From positions 7,316,001 through 7,380,000 of the forward strand of contig CM114271.1 of NCBI GenBank assembly GCA_050084515.1: 64,000 bases of DNA, read 5' to 3'. The translations under genes were made by a program, and so were the position numbers. This stretch comes from Blasia pusilla (Eukaryota; Marchantiophyta; Marchantiopsida; Blasiales). The first letter of the stretch is position 1; each line of letters begins with the position of its first letter. The notes under the pieces were generated by a model. It was not told where the DNA came from and searched no databases. It saw nothing but the letters and a program-made list of their open reading frames with translations. Positions 13,051-26,530 of the stretch are shown here, piece by piece.

Positions 13051-13369
13051 ATAACATCCTTGTTATGAGAACTTTCAAACTCTTGCACTATTAGTGGTGC
13101 GTTGGCCAAGTTGGCTAAGGGTTCCCATGTGGCCTCAAATAGTGGATATCCTTTCTATTGGACCAAGTATTCAACTTGTTGGTAATGAGCTCCTCGAGTG
13201 CGTTTCTTCAAGATACATTCCACTTCAAATTCTTCATGATCTTCTCACTATTTGAGGTAGTGGTGGAGTGACAATATTATCCTCAAAATCTCTTAGGGCA
13301 TGGAATAAACAATCGAAGAAGAGAGACATAAAACACATTATGGATTTTCATATGCATCGGTAGATCTAT

Positions 13370-13560
13370 AGCTTATACGCCACGGCGTCCACTTTTTGTA
13401 GGATAGTGAAAGGCCCAATATAGCAAGGATTAAGCTTACGAACTCCTACTAATGTTAATAGGAGTTTGTAAGCCAGTTCGTAAGCTTAATCCTTGCTATA
13501 TTGGATCTTTCACTATCCTATAAAAAGTGGGCGTCGTGGCGTATAAGTTAGACCTACCAA
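13370..13560. repeat. Imperfect long inverted repeat inside element 4
   Basis: A segment running from about 13378 (CCACGGCGTCCACTTTTTG) to 13445 recurs inverted between about 13478 and 13550 (CACTATCC, AAAAAGTGGGCGTCGTGG). A third, direct copy lies at 13718-13773. It sits in the 3' part of the element near the integrase C-terminus and looks like a local fold-back rearrangement. Confidence 0.8.
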
Positions 13561-13563
13561 TGC

Positions 13564-13797
13564 TTAAGAACTGGCTTCATGAACTCCGACTATTTGAGGT
13601 AGAGGTGGAGTGACAATGTTGTCCTCAAATCTCTTAGGGCATGGAATAAACGGTCGAAGAAGAGAGACATGAAACACATGATGGATTTTCATATGCATTG
13701 GTAGATCTAGCTTATACGCCACGGCGCCCACTTTTTGTAGGATAGTGAAAGGCCCAATATTGCAAGGATTAAGCATAAAAACTGATTTGTGAACCAA
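13564..13797 (-). pseudogene. Integrase C-terminal segment of element 4
   Basis: The minus-strand frame contains [20 protein letters not shown] followed by [13 protein letters not shown], the SH3-like C-terminal block typical of plant gypsy integrases. It is separated from the integrase core at 13999-14694 by a rearranged, hairpin-containing stretch. Confidence 0.85.
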
Positions 13798-13880
13798 TTG
13801 GTTTGAAGCCCAATATAGCGAGGATTAAGCTTACGAATTGGTTTGTAGGTTGTTGCTAGCCAATTGGTTCGCAAACCAGT

Positions 13881-13955
13881 TTGAAGGGGACAAGGTTTGG
13901 TTAGCAACAACCAACAACGAGTTGGTTGTTGCTAACCAAACCTTGTCCCCTTCAA
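13881..13955. repeat. Perfect hairpin with 33-bp arms in element 4
   Basis: Positions 13881-13913 (starting TTGAAGGGGACAAGG) are exactly complementary to 13923-13955 (ending CCTTGTCCCCTTCAA), with a 9-base loop. It interrupts the integrase C-terminal coding region. A fold-back template switch during reverse transcription is a plausible origin (inference). Confidence 0.92.
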
Positions 13956-13998
13956 AAAACTCGACATCTCGACGATGAGCATCTGCATGTTGTTTTTG

Positions 13999-14842
13999 TC
14001 AATTTTGGGCAATAGCGAACTTCTCCTTAGCAAGTTGAACCCCTTTCTGAATCAGGTCTACAATCTCATTAATTGAAGCTACCTTTGTATGTTCCCTCAC
14101 ACTTTTCCCTATTCGAGTGAGACTAGAAGGAATTGAGGGATGCTCGTCATTCATTAAAAAGAATGATGTGGCCTTGGTAGAAGAGTTCATGGAGTTACTG
14201 TATGAGAACTCTACTAAGGGTAATAATGAGTCCAATCCTTGTTGATCCTCAATGGTACGGTGGGCCCTTTTAGTTTGTCCATCAGTTTGAGGGTGATAAG
14301 CTATAGACATGGCTAGTTTAGTTTGGAGCAATCCGAATAAAGCCTTCCAAAATAGACTCGTGGAATGGGTTTCCCTATCAGTGATAAGCGCTTTAGGAAG
14401 ACCATGATGGATAAAGACTGTCTCGATGTAGATCCTAGCTAACTTTGGTGCATTCACAATCTTCTTGGTAGGACAAAGGGGTATCATCTTGCTTAGTCTA
14501 TCCACAAAGATCAAAATAGAGTCATATCCCGTGATCGTACATGGTAGCTCACAAACAAGATCCATAGTGACTTGTTCCCAATGTTTTTGAGGTATTGGGA
14601 TGGACTGCAACAATCCTGCTGGTTTTGTGTTACTAGCCTTGATTTGTTGACAAATCCTACAACTTCTTACATATTCGTCGACATCTTCTCTCATTTTGGA
14701 CCAATAGTATGACCCGTAATGATTGTGTCGTGAGCTTAAGATAATACTTCAGTGCATAATTCTGGATCTTGTGGGATCCATACTTTACCTTTATGGAAAA
14801 CCAATCCTTGAGCCTTATATACTCTGTTGGCATGAATAGCAA
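13999..14842 (-). pseudogene. Integrase of element 4
   Basis: The 231-residue frame 13999-14694 has the end of the zinc-binding motif (CRICQQIK), the first catalytic block (WEQVTMDLVCELP), the second (GLPKALITDRE, where the conserved D is present) and the third region (YHPQTDGQTKRAHRTIED). The last normally supplies the catalytic Glu in the form ER/NR, and here the position is altered. The domain would insert the DNA copy into the host genome. Frameshifts separate it from RNase H. Confidence 0.85.
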
Positions 14843-14941
14843 CTACAATTTCTTCATCCTCCTTTGTGGCTTTGGATAACTTTTTCCACCAACTAGAGTG
14901 AATCTCCACTTCAGATATGTTATTCATCTTTGGCATACGAG

Positions 14942-15640
14942 TCATGGCATCTTCCAACTACTTCTTCCTTCTATATAGATAATTTTCATCATGAATTTTT
15001 GTCGCCATTCTGCCCATCGAATTTGGCGTTTGGAGAGCTCCTTTTGGGACTCTAAGTAGAGCAAGGGCTTCTGATCAATCTCCACCACAAACTTCTTTTC
15101 GCCCAAGTAATATTTCCAATGCTTGGTTGCCAATACAATATCGAGTTATTCTCGCTCAATTGTATGGTAGTTTTGCTCCGCTGGAAATAGCTTGCGAGAA
15201 AAGAAGGCAATAGGATGTCATCCATCCTCCTATTCTTGTTGTAGTACTCCTCCAATGTTAGTACCTGAAGTATCTATGGCCAACTTGATCGGTCGATTAG
15301 GATCATACCACTTCAAAATAGGGGCTTTGATCAAGGCATCCTTTAATGATTGAAAAAAATCTCTTGTGATGTGCCCCAATTCCATTTTTTTTTCTTTCCC
15401 TAGTAAAGTTGTCAAAGATTGTACAATTTGAGCAAAACCTTTGACAAATCTTGGATAGAATCCTGTTAAATTTAGAAACTTCTTTAATTGAGTTTGATCC
15501 TCAGCTGCAGTCCATTTTTTTATCGCTTCTACCTTCTCACTCATCACTTGAATGCCTTCTACGCTTACTCGATGCCCTAAATAATCAACTTCTATCTTAC
15601 CGAACTCATATTTTGAAGCTTTAGCATACAACTCATTACA
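14942..15640 (-). pseudogene. RT thumb/connection and RNase H of element 4
   Basis: Frames 15230-15682 and 14942-15133 show KVEAIKKW, FLNLTGFYPRFVKGFA and the RNase H start (LAIDTSGTNIGGVLQQE), then the late RNase H block ending in KFMMKIIYIEGRSSWKMP. These are the usual gypsy blocks downstream of the polymerase core. Several frameshifts are present. Confidence 0.85.
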
Positions 15641-16130
15641 ATAGTATTTTTCTCCTTGTAGGTGGTCGAACAAATCATCCATTCTTGGTTATGGATATTT
15701 TCTTTTGACTATTTGTTGATTCAGTGCTCGATAGTCGATACACAGTCGCATGCTTCCATCCTTATTTTTCAAAAAAAGGACAAGGGCTCCATATGGCGAG
15801 ATGCTTGGTTGGATAAAGCCTTTCTGCAACATCTCCTCCACTTGGACTTTGCATTCTTCGAATTCCCTTAGATTTAAGCGATAAGGAGCCTTACATGGTG
15901 GTGTGCTTCTTGGAAGGACCTCAATCTTGTGGTCTACCCTTTGTTTGGATGGTAACCCTCATGGTAAATCATTTAGGAATAAATCTTTGTATTCCTCCAA
16001 TACTTCTCTCAACTCGTCTGATATCTCTGAATATTTTTCAAACCACAAACATCTCTTATTAAACCTAGAAAACTTACATTTTGATGTTTGATGGAAATTT
16101 TTCCTATTACATATAGGGGTAGGGTTCTAG
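15641..16130 (-). pseudogene. Reverse transcriptase N-part of element 4, catalytic core deleted
   Basis: Reading down from about 16010, the fingers region is recognisable ([13 protein letters not shown]-like block and MDDLFDHLQG). Directly after LFDHLQGE the protein continues as KYYCNELYAKASKYEFG, which in the family lies well beyond the YxDD box. The stretch with the LDL and YxDD catalytic motifs (roughly 75-80 residues in this family) is missing. The junction is near 15645. The element therefore lacks polymerase activity and would depend on another element's enzyme. Confidence 0.82.
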
Positions 16131-16212
16131 GACGTGATTTGACTCTATCTTCGTAAATCTTCCACTCTTGGGTCTTCACAATCTTTTTTCTCCAATCTAC
16201 CTCTGGATTATA

Positions 16213-16440
16213 CTATTCCATCCAAGGCATTCCCAAGATAACATCATAACGTGCTAATCTAATGACTTTCATCTCCAAATCTTCCAGATACTTTCCTATC
16301 CTCAACTCTACCCTTTGAGGAAGCTTCTCAATCTTTTCTGTTTGCCCGTTGGGCAATTCTACCTCTTCGTTTTGATCCCTCTCTAAAGCTAAGCCCAATT
16401 TCATGGATATGGCTCTTGAAAGGAAGTTTTTGTTGCCCAA
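16213..16440 (-). pseudogene. Aspartic protease segment of element 4
   Basis: The 75-residue frame contains AISMKLGLAL and ends in the conserved ARYDVILGMPWME block of gypsy proteases. The DSG part lies upstream in another frame. It would process the polyprotein. Confidence 0.75.
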
Positions 16441-16594
16441 GGATCAATCAACACTCTAACTTGGGATCCTTATACTTCCCCATCTATAACAATGAGACGT
16501 GTTTCTCCTCTCTTCAAACCATTTACCTACACATATTTGTGTCGACCCTTGCCTTTCCTCCTTTTGTTAGAACCAATATATGCGCGAGGCGCGA

Positions 16595-17865
<1,271 letters not shown>

Positions 17866-18448
17866 TCTAATATAAGATCAAGATATACACTTGCCAATTT
17901 TGCACAATAGGGACTATAAAAGGCAGTGTCGACGCAATGACTTCATCATAATACTCTTGGCCAAACTTCCTCACCATAAACTTTCAATATACTATCTTAG
18001 GTTGACAAACCACATGGACTATACATTGAGTGTTAAAAAATAATTTTGGAGGCCTATTCAAATCCATTCCCCATATCTCCTCTAAAATATATATATAAAT
18101 AGTGCAATCCCACACACGATCATACGTAACAATAGGGAGGATCATCGGAAAGTGAGACTCCATCACTTACGTCATAAAAACTTTACCAAAGTGATATACG
18201 AGATATCTTGTGAACTAGTGTCTATCTACATATAAGAGTTTGATGGTGAACGGATTAAGAAATGGAAAATTAGGAGCCACTCTTGCTCCCCCTCCATCCA
18301 TTACCTGCAAAATAGCCCTTCCTCCTTACTTTACTTGCAACTCAATAGCCATTGCCAGCCTCTAACAACCTATCTACTCTCAACAGTGTATCATCACTTG
18401 GTCATCCTTCTAAGAGGGGTAATCCACTCTCGTTGGAAGAGCAACCTT

Positions 18449-18460
18449 GCTCTGATACCA
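18449..18460 (-). promoter_or_regulatory. Primer-binding site of element 4
   Basis: Minus-strand TGGTATCAGAGC, the standard plant primer site complementary to the 3' end of initiator Met-tRNA, one base inside the 5' LTR. Confidence 0.95.
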
Positions 18461-18461
18461 T

Positions 18462-18815
18462 TGTAACTCTCCAGGTCACGGAACCACTCTAGAGTTGCTC
18501 AACGGTAGAATGCTCCTCGAGGCCTCTCCTCTTCCTTTATATACTTAGATATAGGTACAATGAAGATAAATTAGCTCTATCTATCCTTATGCTACGTGTC
18601 TTACTCTCATAGCATGAGAGAATCTCTTTTGGACTCTAATGTCCCAACCTCATCTTCCTCAACCTCATCCTTATCTTCATTTTCACTAACATATGGCCCC
18701 ACTCTCATCTTTATCTCATGTATCTTGTCTTTTCTCTTTTTGATTGATTCTTTCCCACTTATGCACTTCATGTCATAGATTCTAACTTAACTATGACTAA
18801 CAAAGGATGGTTACA
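18462..18815 (-). repeat. 5' LTR of element 4
   Basis: 354 bp, TGTAAC...GTTACA, partner of 12676-13030. It is followed by the second CGGGC target copy at 18816-18820. The LTR would contain the element's promoter and polyadenylation site. Confidence 0.95.
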
Positions 18816-18820
18816 CGGGC

Positions 18821-21480
18821 ACGTAAGGAACCAAACCAAGTGAAGGGCGAGGAGCAAAGAACACAGATGTACTCAAGAAGGGCTAGACGTGACGGGACTA
18901 GCCAATCATAAAGCACAAAGGGCGATAAGACAACCATGGGTTACCAAATAGCGTGAGTCAAGACGGATGCTAGCCATGAGATACATGAACCACGGATCTT
19001 AGCTCCAAGATACGTTTGGGGAGTTGGAAGTTGCATGATATGTAGGAAGACTCCACCAAGTCATCTTGGGGGATTACTCGTCAAACGTGGATCTACGGCC
19101 AAAATTAATGGGCCAAAATTAAAGATTATGGGCCAAAATTAAAGATCCATGATGGATGATGGGGAAGGTTTAGGGTTTAGGGTTTAGAGATCCCAAAAAG
19201 TATTTGTAGGGGAGGATCCTCAACATTAGAGTTGAAAATTAAGAAGAAAGCATATAGGACTTGAAGAGAAATTAAGGTTTTTCTTAATACTATTCTATAT
19301 TAAATGAGAAAGTTCATACTTAGTTATAAGGAAATTTGATAATTTAAACTTCAAGGAAAGATAAGAGCGAAAGGAAAAAAAATCGGATTTTTGTTGAATG
19401 AAAAAAGGACCTATGAAGATAACCTCTCCAACTATATAAAAGTGCCTTAGAGTCTCATTTAGTTATGCATGTTGAAATCTATTACAAAGAAATATTTCCT
19501 CCAATAGAATTAAAGAGTTGCATATGACAATTTGGTCCCTAAATAAAACAGTTCTACGCATCCATGCAGAAGAGTTTTTGATTATTTTAATTTCCTCCCA
19601 ATCTATTTCGTTATCCTCATGTGTTCTACAAAATGTTACTTCCATATGCATGCTGTCTTTTTTCTTGGGATTTCTTGTCTACTTTTCATATTCAATTTTT
19701 TTTCCTATATTTTTTGGGACTGTATATTCACAATGATACTATGGGTGCAGCATGCAGCCTCAAGATCTGTTTTCAGATTATATAAATAAGATAAGATATA
19801 AAAAAAATCTCCAAAAAATTCCCTTGTTATCTATGATTGAGATTTTTCATTTTGATTGTGTTCGATCAATATATTTCTTGTATGGTTTTTTACCTCTATC
19901 CTTTATTTCTTTAGTTGGGTTTGTTGTGCATAAATATTTCAACTAGGCAGGGAACTAAGAGAAGAAAATATGTAATCAACATCGATATCATAAAACATGA
20001 AAATGGTCAATTTCCAAATTTTGACATTGTGACAAATAGTGGTATGGTTGATAGCAATATAAAAATGGATATTTGCAATTTCATCACATTTTGAGAAATT
20101 ATCAACAAAATTAAGTTTCAAATTTTATAGAATAGATTTATATCCACTTTATTATCAAAAAAATTTCAGAAAAGGATTTCAAGAATTCTACAAGAAACAA
20201 AATGTAGATGCACTTAATCTCATAAGAAGACAAAAAAGTCAACAACACCCCAAGAAGATGGGATAAAAATGAAAAGAAAAAGACATGAAACAAACACAAC
20301 AATAATTCAACCACTTCTGGAAAAGAAAGCTTATTTTTTATTTTTCAAATTATTTGTTAAATAATTTTAATGTATATTTTTCCCACGGGATATATTTCCT
20401 ATATTTTTCATTAAATTAAAGAAATCAGGGTAGTCTTTCCTTTCTATGAATCAAAATATCCACATTAATTTTAATTTTATATCACTTCTGAGTTTAAAAC
20501 ATAAGACATAATCTCGAATATTGAATCCGGGTTGCATTATAACATGTCTTTTTGTTTTTTAATGCTGCAAATACTAGTTTAAATTAAAAGAAAACGTCCT
20601 GAACAGAGAACCTAACCCATATCGTGTCTTTCTTTGGCCGATCCACATGTCGCCTAGTCGAACGCCCTGCAAATCTTTCGTGCTGACGACGATTATACTA
20701 TGTAGCCCACAAAGGGATTATGGGCCGGAGGTTCTCATGATCTCATCTTGGCCCTCAGCCTCTAGATCTTTTCACCACATGACCGCTCATTGTTCCAACG
20801 CACCAGATTGCCGTTGATGGCTTGCAACTTTAGACACTAAAGTTACCAAGATCTTGGCCGATGCCACATGCCGTGCCCGTATTGGTTTGTAATCACACGA
20901 GAGCGCCGCGATGTATGACTGACTTCCAACGTCGCGAGCTTTTCAGCGGCTCAGCCCACGTATCCCCACGAGTAACCTTCATGAGACTAATCCACGTATT
21001 TACTGTAGTGAGTAAATAAAAAAAAATAAGATAAAAAAATAAATGATCCCCCACCCCACCAGCACTAGTGGTCTTGTGTAGACTCTAGACTCACTGACTG
21101 AGTGGGCTTGCTTTTGTCGTTTCACTGGCGGCTATAATAACAAGACTTGACTTTTCGTTTTTATTCGTAAAATCCCTTGCTTTTCTCCCATGCCATCCAT
21201 CACCAACAACTAGTCCGCTGCACGCTTCACCATTTTTCCTTCGCTCCGGTCTTTCTCCGTTGGTTCGTTCCCCGGGAGGGTTTTGAGAGAGATTTCGACG
21301 CGCTTGCCCCTCCACGGCTCCACGCGCTTGCCACCCTAAACTGAGCTCAACCGCCCCCCAAATCTGTAATTCGCGTTATTCGCTTCCCTCCTTGTCCAGC
21401 GAGGCATACGGCATAGGGAAGGCCACGAGATGGACGAACATATGACACGCGTGAACGCATACCAATGTGCGACACTTTTC
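18821..21480. other. No gene recognised
   Basis: AT-rich sequence with short chance ORFs. At about 19168-19192 there are nearly three copies of the plant telomere-type unit TTTAGGG, too short to call an interstitial telomere. From about 20600 to 21350 the sequence is GC-richer, but I find no coding motif or splice pattern that I can support. Confidence 0.4.
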
Positions 21481-21493
21481 AAAGAAATATAAA

Positions 21494-21640
21494 TTTTAAT
21501 AGAAACTTGGATGGAAAATCCATAGGATGCAAAGGAGGGGGGGCATAGAGAGGCAAAAAAACCCACCGGCCATAATCGGTCCCAAGAGACATACGGGGCT
21601 TCCCCTCTTTAACGACCAAACTCACCAACAGCAAAGACCA
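21494..21640. repeat. Dispersed repeat, copy 1
   Basis: A stretch running from GGATGGAAAATCCATAGGA through GGGGGGCATAGAGAGGCAAA to TTTAACGACCAAACTCACCAA. It matches 29405-29540 in order and spacing with many differences. It belongs to an unidentified dispersed family. Confidence 0.6.
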
Positions 21641-21844
21641 TATCAACAACACCTAGAGAATTATGACTACTACTAAGCGGGCCTCTAGCATTGGCGTCTC
21701 CAACCGCCTGAGCCCGCCGCAAAGTTATGGAGATCCGTTGCCTACAATAAAGTATCACAATGATTAAGGACAATCCATTTCTTGACTAGAGTTGATGGGC
21801 ACAATCCGTAAGGAATGAGTCAAACCTCTCCCCCATATCGTGCG

Positions 21845-22158
21845 CATACACATCGCTACACAACATACATCGATGTCACCAAACACACACATACAAACAC
21901 GCACGATCCCATGCTAACTCATAACATCCAAACAACGAGACAAGAAGTACCAAAATATCTCCAATTAAAATAAGATCTAATCTCTCTCACAACACCATAG
22001 TTCTCACATGTGTGCACTCTCACATGTCTCTCTCAATGTCAAACCAAACCCTCTCTCCTAATTAGAGGCTTGGGTTACACACACAAGGTAAGCAAGAACA
22101 TAGCTCCGCCGCCTCATGCCAAGAGGTTCAACAAAGAGAGAATGAGCTCTCAAGGAAG
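21845..22158 (-). repeat. Truncated terminal repeat (B-A junction) of the element 1/3 family
   Basis: The plus strand reads TGCGCATACACATCGCTAC, then the CACACA-rich block, GATCCCATGCTAACTCAT, AGAAGTACCAAAATATCTCC and AAAATAAGATC. It continues with A'-type sequence through GAGGCTTGGGTTACAC and CATGCCAAGAGGTTCAACAA to AATGAGCTCTCAAGG at 22158. This is the B2'-A2' right end of the family in minus orientation, truncated within A'. It is a solo remnant. Confidence 0.75.
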
Positions 22159-22850
22159 AGCGTCCAGGATTTTTCTTTTTAACTATTTTCATTATGTTCC
22201 AATTTTTTCAATCTAAAGCTCAACGTGTTTATCTTCTCAAATTTGAATTTTGGGGTCTTTTTTTTCTAATTAAGTTGGGGTTTTCCAAAATTCTTGGGAT
22301 TTTTGGACTTGCTTCTCTCTTGAATACGCTCATAGATTTTTAAACGCAAATTCACGCAAAGCGCTCTTCTTATAGTGTGATTTCGGGTTACCATCGGTTC
22401 AAGGGATTTCTCTTTCTTTTTTCCATCTTTTGCTATAGGATAGTCCCAACATTATGACCTTATTCCCTCATATCAATCATTTGTGCGTGATTCACTTTCT
22501 CTTCACATCCTCTTTCTAGATGTTTCTAATTTCTTTCGTAACTTTCTCTCGTAGTATCGGTTTTGGGCATGTTTGTTCTTATTTTGATCATCTTGACGAG
22601 TTCCTTCTTTTCATACCAAGTAGGTTTTTTTTTTTTTTTTTCCCTCCTTCTCCGTAGGCGCCTATTTTTCATATGGGTTTATTTTAAGTCGATTCCTCTT
22701 AAAAGTCTTCCTTGTTCTTTCTACTCTTTATCGACTACTTCGCCCCTCCATACATTTGCTATCTCCTTAAGGGAATTATAGATTAATATTCTTGAGCGAC
22801 TTCTTTTGATACCATATAAGTCACTTCGTAAGCTCTTATGGGATAGGGTG
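22159..22850. other. No gene recognised; may be upstream part of LINE
   Basis: A T-rich stretch with a run of about 20 T at 22626-22645 and no supported coding frame. Because a LINE reverse-transcriptase remnant starts at about 22856, part of this could be decayed LINE sequence, but I see no motif. Confidence 0.3.
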
Positions 22851-22855
22851 CAAGC

Positions 22856-24250
22856 CATTGAGTACCACCAAATCTTCTAGCAGTCGTGGGCACGTTATAC
22901 CATTCCGTTCGGGCCAAGATCAAAGGTTCACAAACTCAAGAGATCTTGAGTACCATCGGAGTCATTCAAGGTTGCCCTCTCTCCCCTACTCTATTTGGAG
23001 TTTCATAGATGATATCAAAAAGTGGTTGGAGGAATGTGATAGTGAAGGTGTGAGCTTGGAGACTTTGTCATCAAAACTCTATTGTATGCAGATGATATCA
23101 TATTACTAGCACGTGATGACTTAGTTTACAAAAACACCTCGACACTTTGGCAAGGTTTTGTACCCAGAATCAGATGGAGAGTAATATGGAGAAGTCTAAA
23201 GTCTTTATAGTGGGTATAGATCCAAGTTCTCGTTCTTTTACAAAGGTCTACAATTAGAACAAGTGAAGAGTTACAAATATCTAGGCATTGATTTCTCTCA
23301 TACTATAGTTGGACACTTTGCGTGCAAAAGAGAGAAGAAGTTGTTTACAAAGCTCTATCTTTACTTTTAAGTCGGTATATAAGAGCTCATCTTGTGTCTT
23401 GGGGTCTTAGTAAGTTCTTATTTAGGAGCTTAGTGTTGCTAGTGGTCTTATATGGGATCCAAGTTTGGGGCCCTAGTTGTAAGAAGACAGGTTATGAGCG
23501 CATAGAAAGGGTGCAAAGATCTTTCTACAAGAAGAATTGGGTATAAGAAACCAAACTCCTTATGCTATTCTTCTTGAGGAAACAGGTTGTCTTTCTCTAG
23601 AGGTTGAAGCTCTTTACTTGACCATCACTTATATCGCAAGGGTGAGATCTCTTGATGTTTCTCGCTTGCCTCATCAAGCTTTGCGAGCCTCACGTTCCAT
23701 ATGGTGGATGGCGGATGTGGTGACTTGGTCTTCAAAGTGGAATGTGGCGGAACGCGATTGGGACTTGAAATCGATGGCACTACGTGAGCATCTTCAAAAG
23801 TAATTTCTCAACACTATTTGGAGCAGCCCGGGCAGAAAAATGGAGTTTTATCAACTTCATGTTAATCCTATGCTTGTATATTGTGAACAAGGATACATAC
23901 TTGCGGGGATCTCCACGTTCTTACGACATATTATCGCACGGCATAGAATTGGGTCTCATAGGCTAGGAATTGAGGAAGGGCAATGGTTTAATATTGATAG
24001 AAGTGAACGAATTTGTAGGTAATGTGACGGAGAAAATATTGAGGATGAAGAGCATGTGTTTCTTACATGTCCAAGGTATGAAGAGATTAGACTAGCTCAT
24101 AAAATAGACGTGGAGAATTTCTATTCTTTACTACAACTAGTGCCTTATGATTTAGGTTATTATATTAGGGATGTCATTATTCATCGCTCAAGTGCTCTAG
24201 GCAATAGCTACGAGAAGGTCTTTAGGATCTTTTTCCGGGTCAGTGAATGA
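22856..24250 (+). pseudogene. LINE (non-LTR) reverse transcriptase remnant with zf-RVT-like tail
   Basis: Three plus-strand frames give blocks of a non-LTR reverse transcriptase. QGCPLSPTLFGV, shifted by a frameshift, lies near 22970. The catalytic box LLYADDIILLARDD lies near 23085-23130 in a different frame from its neighbours. A YKYLGI-type block is near 23275 and YGIQVWGPS near 23450. The 88-residue frame 23537-23803 begins GIRNQTPYAILLEETG. Near 24018 a Cys/His cluster (CDGENIEDEEHVFLTCPRY) resembles the zf-RVT motif at the end of plant LINE proteins. The endonuclease and 5' part are missing. Stops and frameshifts show it is dead. Confidence 0.82.
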
Positions 24251-25600
24251 ATGCCATGTAATGGGTTTTTCAACCTTTTGAACCTTTGGGTCCCACGTGC
24301 TTGATCTATTTACCATTTACCATTTACTTCGCCTTCTCAATTTCTTTTTATATTTCTTAAAGAAACTTTCAAATACAGTGGAATGTCTTTAGGTGTATGA
24401 GAATCCAACATATCAATGTACATATTTTGGGAAGGTAATTAATTTTTTTGGGTGAGATTTGCATAATTGTGGATCGATTTCTTGATATGGAACTCAAGAA
24501 ACCCTTCGCAATATGTGGAAATCCCCTTTGGATTTGCAACACTGTGATAGAACAACCACACATTCTACCCGACTTTCCTAAAGAGGGAACCTAGGATTAC
24601 CTCTACGAGAAGTGCTTCATTTTTGGAAGCCCCATTTCCCTAATAAATAACCTTCCCATGATTCATTTATTGTGTGTGCGTGTGTGTGTCTATCTGTCTA
24701 TCTATCTATCTCTATATATACCTCCTCAGTATAAAAAAAAATTTGTAACAAAAAATAAATCTAAATGATCTTTGATAATTTTGAGGAATCATATAGTCAA
24801 ACATTTTAGAACAATAACAGCGTACTCAGTTTCACTGAAAGCACTATTACATTATTTGTAGTGAATTCTTATTAAGAGAATTTGCAAAGTTGGAGTCATG
24901 TTTTTCAAATACTTGGATATTATGCCACCATATTCCTAAATGTATTTATTTCCAATCATTTATGTTCTTTCTCATTCATAATAATGCATGGTCCTACATA
25001 CTCTGATTGATTACACATTGCAAGAAATGCAAAGGTACCCATACTCCCTAAAAAATGCATTCAATCTTAGGGAGGCCTAAGCATGTCCATAGGTTAGGTA
25101 GTAGTCCACTACAATAGAATATTATTCTTATGTTGATGCGCAAAGCTAAGTACAAGTATATATGAGCATTTGATAAGATTTCATTGGACTTCATCTTTCA
25201 TCCTCTGTCTAAGTATGATTTAGTTGTTGGTCCTGGCACACTTGATGCATTAAAAATATTACATAAAAAATCAATGAAAGCACACAAATATTTTCAAAAA
25301 AGAGATTATGGACTTGGTGGATGAGATCCACCATATACCAAATAAAATGGAGGAACAACACTAGATATTGCCATCCTTATCTAGATGGAGCAATAAGAGC
25401 ATAAGCTTATTACTATGACCATGATGCAGTTGGACCTTGATTAGAAGTTAGAGGGCATCTACTTCATCGAAAAAATATACAACATATTATGATGCGAGCA
25501 TTACCTTGTGATGAATGAGATTTATAAGTAGTGCTAAAAAGGTTGATGTTATTAAAGTGATTCAAGATATGTGTCACAAGAATGAATAAGTGGTAGGGAA
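24251..25600. other. No gene recognised; short microsatellite
   Basis: AT-rich sequence after the LINE remnant. A compound TG/TATC/TA simple repeat lies at about 24668-24722. No coding region supported. Confidence 0.4.
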
Positions 25601-25607
25601 ATGATAG

Positions 25608-26530
25608 TTATACCCATAGTTGGAGATAGATGGAGGCACTTATGACACTTGTGATGATGTCAATGCAACCAAAAATTGCATAATCATGCATTCGGTGCAT
25701 CAACATTACAAGAGTTTGAGAGGGGACCCTTGAGTAAATCTTTAGAGAATAAGAGACTCTCTCTCTCTCTAAAAAAAGTTGGTTGGACCTCAGTCTTCTC
25801 CCCAAATTCAAAGCCCATATCTCACCTAGAAACACAAGTTTGTTGCTTGTAGCAATGTCAGACCTACCTTCTAATGATGTGGAAGCCTCTATGGAGTCCA
25901 ACAACCGCTTCACCAAGAAGTACTGCAGTACAAGCATGGAACTCATCAATTTAGATGCCTTTGTTTTCCAAACTAAGTCGGGGTTCAAGATTGAATCCCA
26001 CTACCAATAAAAATGGTGTGTATCCTATTGCTAAATGAATGAAAATACTATACTTAAACTCTATCATAGGCAAATATTTTTCCCTATCTTTTTGACCCAT
26101 CGAGACGTAGTTTCGCAAATACTCCTCAAGCTCCAAGTTTATATGTTTTGCTTGACCCGCCGTGTTCGAGTGATAATCCGAACTTAGAAGAAAACCCGCT
26201 CCTAGTGCCTTAAGCGCACACATCCAACAATTAGAGACAAACTTAGTTTCTTGATTGGATATTAACTCACTTGAAAAATCCCAATGTTTGAAAATATCGT
26301 CAAAGAAAAAATGAGCTCCTTCCAATGTCCTAATTGTATTTTGAGTCACTATAAAAACTCCCATCTTAGAAAATCGATCACCACTACCATGATCAAATTG
26401 AATCCTTCCGATTCAAGTAATCCCATGATGAAATCCATAGCAAATCTTTCCTATGGCCCACATGGATTGGCTTCGTCTTGTATTTAGCATTTATAATCTA
26501 CCTTATATCCTTTGAAGTGTTTAATTTTCA
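25608..26530 (-). pseudogene. Gypsy integrase fragment
   Basis: The 137-residue frame 25951-26364 shows integrase catalytic-core blocks: SSELISNQETKFVSNCW (second-Asp region altered to N), YHSNTAGQAKHINLELEEYL (third-acid region) and YSIFIHLAIGYTPFLLVVG. Upstream, between 26365 and about 26480, another frame has the first-Asp block FAMDFIMGLLESEG. Downstream to 25608 is the degenerate C-terminal part. No LTRs were found nearby, so this is an isolated remnant, probably of an element related to but distinct from element 4. Confidence 0.78.

Noticed and set aside
19168-19192. Interstitial telomere
   Set aside because: Fewer than three TTTAGGG units; such short runs and single teloboxes occur by chance and in promoters.
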